A program made the translations under genes and the position numbers. The notes under the pieces are model-generated. The model saw nothing but the letters and a program-made list of their open reading frames with translations, searched no databases and was not told the DNA's origin. DNA of 64,000 nt from Nocardioides caldifontis (GTDB lineage Bacteria > Actinomycetota > Actinomycetes > Propionibacteriales > Nocardioidaceae): NCBI RefSeq assembly GCF_008087345.1, contig NZ_ML701736.1, positions 165,222 to 229,221 of the forward strand. Reading direction: 5' to 3'. Shown one piece after another: positions 62,916 through 64,000 of this stretch (positions are counted from its first letter, which is position 1; each line of letters begins with the position of its first letter).

Positions 62916-63800
62916 ATGACGGACACGACGGTGGACGACGCAACGGTGACGACCGGGATCCCGGGGGTGGGCGAGCTCCTCGCGCTCCCGCCGGGACCGG
63001 TCGACCTCGGTGCCGTCGACCCCGAGGGCACGCCCGGGTTCACCGGCGGCAAGCGCGACGGCAAGGCGGCGCTGGAAGCCATGGCCGACGAGATGGTCGA
63101 GCTGCAGACCAAGCTGGCGGCCGACGCCTACACCGGTGGCCACCGGCGGCTGCTGCTGGTGCTGCAGGGGATGGACACCTCGGGCAAGGGCGGGGTCGTC
63201 AAGCACGCGGTCGGGCTCTTCGACGCGGGCGGCGTGCGGATCCGGTCGTTCGGCGCACCGACGCCGGAGGAGCTCGCGCACGACTTCCTGTGGCGCATCG
63301 AGCGTGAGACGCCGCAGGCCGGCCAGATCGGGATCTTCGACCGGTCGCACTACGAGGACGTGCTGATCGGTCGGGTCCGGTCGCTCGCGCCGCCGGAGGA
63401 GATCGAGCGGCGCTACGGAGCGATCAACGACTTCGAGCGGCGGCTGGTCGACGACGGCACCGTGGTCGTGAAGTGCCTGCTGCACATCTCGGCCGACGAG
63501 CAGCGCGAGCGGTTGCTGGCCCGGCTCGACGACCCAAGGAAGCGGTGGAAGTTCCGCCCGGAGGACGTCGACGACCGCGCCCTCTGGGACGACTACCGGG
63601 CGGCGTACGAGGTCGCGCTGGAGCGGTGCAGCACGGAGTGGGCGCCCTGGTACGTCGTGCCCAGCAACCGGAAGTGGTACCGCACGCTGGCGGTGGCCTC
63701 GCTGCTCCGCGACGCCCTGCGGTCGATGGAGCTGCGGTGGCCCGAGCCGGACTACGACGTCGAGGAGCAGCGCCGCCGGCTCGAGGCCGACGACCGCTGA
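62916..63800 (+). CDS. ppk2: Polyphosphate kinase 2
   Basis: The 294-residue enzyme transfers phosphate between polyphosphate and nucleotides. Walker A is GMDTSGKGG at residues 85-93, Walker B is IFDRSHYEDVL at about 140-150, and a lid segment with conserved Arg residues follows. The N-terminal PGFTGGKRDGKAAL segment is also typical. Whether it prefers AMP, ADP or GDP cannot be judged reliably. The ATG at 62916 opens MTDTTVDDAT and is 40 bases from the divergent ligase start. Confidence 0.93.
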   Translation: MTDTTVDDATVTTGIPGVGELLALPPGPVDLGAVDPEGTPGFTGGKRDGKAALEAMADEMVELQTKLAADAYTGGHRRLLLVLQGMDTSGKGGVVKHAVGLFDAGGVRIRSFGAPTPEELAHDFLWRIERETPQAGQIGIFDRSHYEDVLIGRVRSLAPPEEIERRYGAINDFERRLVDDGTVVVKCLLHISADEQRERLLARLDDPRKRWKFRPEDVDDRALWDDYRAAYEVALERCSTEWAPWYVVPSNRKWYRTLAVASLLRDALRSMELRWPEPDYDVEEQRRRLEADDR

Positions 63801-63807
63801 GCCGGTG

Positions 63808-64000
63808 CTACCGCAGGAGCAGCCGGACGGCGACGTCCATCGACTTGCCGACGTCGGCGGCGCTGGCCCGGCCGGTCACCCACTGCACGAGGCTGGCCAG
63901 CCACACGTCGCCGATGACCTTGGCGATCGCGATGTCGTCCTCGGTCGGCTCGTGGTCCTCGAACGGCTTCGAGGGGTCGGCCATCGCGCGCATCAGCAGT
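63808..64000 (-). CDS. 3' end of a TetR-type regulator gene, cut by the window edge
   Basis: The visible 63 C-terminal residues, ending SMDVAVRLLLR, contain helices with DIAIAKVIGDVWLASLVQWV, like the last helices of TetR-type ligand-binding domains. The reading frame stays open to the end of the window (LLMRAMAD), so the N-terminal DNA-binding part lies beyond 64000. The internal ATG at 63993 is probably not the start. It converges with ppk2. Confidence 0.65.
   Translation of the reverse strand, partial: LLMRAMADPSKPFEDHEPTEDDIAIAKVIGDVWLASLVQWVTGRASAADVGKSMDVAVRLLLR

Noticed and set aside
61136-63307. A 723-codon plus-strand frame
   Set aside because: Antisense to ligC and the USP-like gene and overlapping ppk2 in another frame; all three have convincing coding content.

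Overview
The window is chromosomal DNA from a high-GC actinomycete, most like a Nocardioides-type member of the Propionibacteriales. This is an inference from several things: the very strong G/C preference at third codon positions (which creates long shadow reading frames on both strands), frequent GTG starts and ATGA/GTGA start-stop overlaps, actinobacterial families (DUF3000, DUF6318, WS/DGAT acyltransferase, DinB2-like polymerase, LigC, LigD-type polymerase domain) and an actinobacterial-style coproporphyrin-dependent haem gene set. I found no rRNA or tRNA gene, no CRISPR array, no insertion sequence and no integrated prophage. Most of the window reads as ordinary, densely packed core and soft-core genome.

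Region 1 (1-7.2 kb, minus strand) is the clearest specialised-metabolism locus. It is a tightly coupled operon running from 7185 down to 71: NAD-dependent epimerase, UbiA prenyltransferase, geranylgeranyl-reductase-like flavoprotein, type III polyketide synthase, isoprenylcysteine-methyltransferase-like protein, FAD monooxygenase-like protein, isopentenyl-diphosphate isomerase and a DUF72 protein. The polyketide synthase / methyltransferase / flavoprotein trio has the content and order of the Streptomyces srsABC phenolic-lipid genes. The added UbiA, reductase and Idi genes point to a prenylated alkyl-methoxyhydroquinone-type meroterpenoid. Five of the junctions overlap or nearly abut, and the UbiA gene has no ATG, GTG or TTG where its N-terminus should be.

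Region 2 (7.4-24.2 kb) is mixed housekeeping and accessory functions: a zinc-ribbon protein, a NagD-type HAD phosphatase, a 2H phosphoesterase, a small protein related to a domain of phage prohead proteases, a sugar O-acetyltransferase, a NarL-type two-component system, a CstA/YbdD pyruvate-peptide carrier pair, a secreted transglycosylase-like protein with a long D/K/P-rich linker, a YbdK-type glutamate-cysteine ligase, a CPA-type antiporter, and two exported phosphatases in an operon (NPP-like and PhoD-like).

Region 3 (24.3-41.1 kb) holds a SprT-like protease, a DUF6318 lipoprotein with a PKD-like secreted partner, a GlsB-type membrane protein, the pta-ackA acetate operon, a SWIM-SNF2 helicase, a BBE-type FAD oxidase, a wax ester/diacylglycerol acyltransferase, a FUSC exporter with a DivIVA-like membrane protein, a degenerate SDR, and a Y-family polymerase whose steric-gate position is isoleucine (DinB2-like).

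Region 4 (41.1-54.4 kb) has a TetR-controlled SDR plus Baeyer-Villiger monooxygenase operon with paired inverted repeats between the divergent genes, an NrtR-like Nudix regulator, the giant helicase HrpA, an orphan MazF/PemK-like protein, an EEP-family nuclease/phosphatase, a sugar-binding lipoprotein and an RNase D/DUF3000 pair. Region 5 (54.5-64 kb) has three haem genes of the coproporphyrin-dependent route (hemE, hemY/cgoX, hemQ/chdC), a DUF4349 lipoprotein, msrB, a stand-alone LigD-type polymerase, an ATP-dependent DNA ligase (LigC-like), a PPK2 polyphosphate kinase and the 3' end of a TetR-type regulator that runs off the window.
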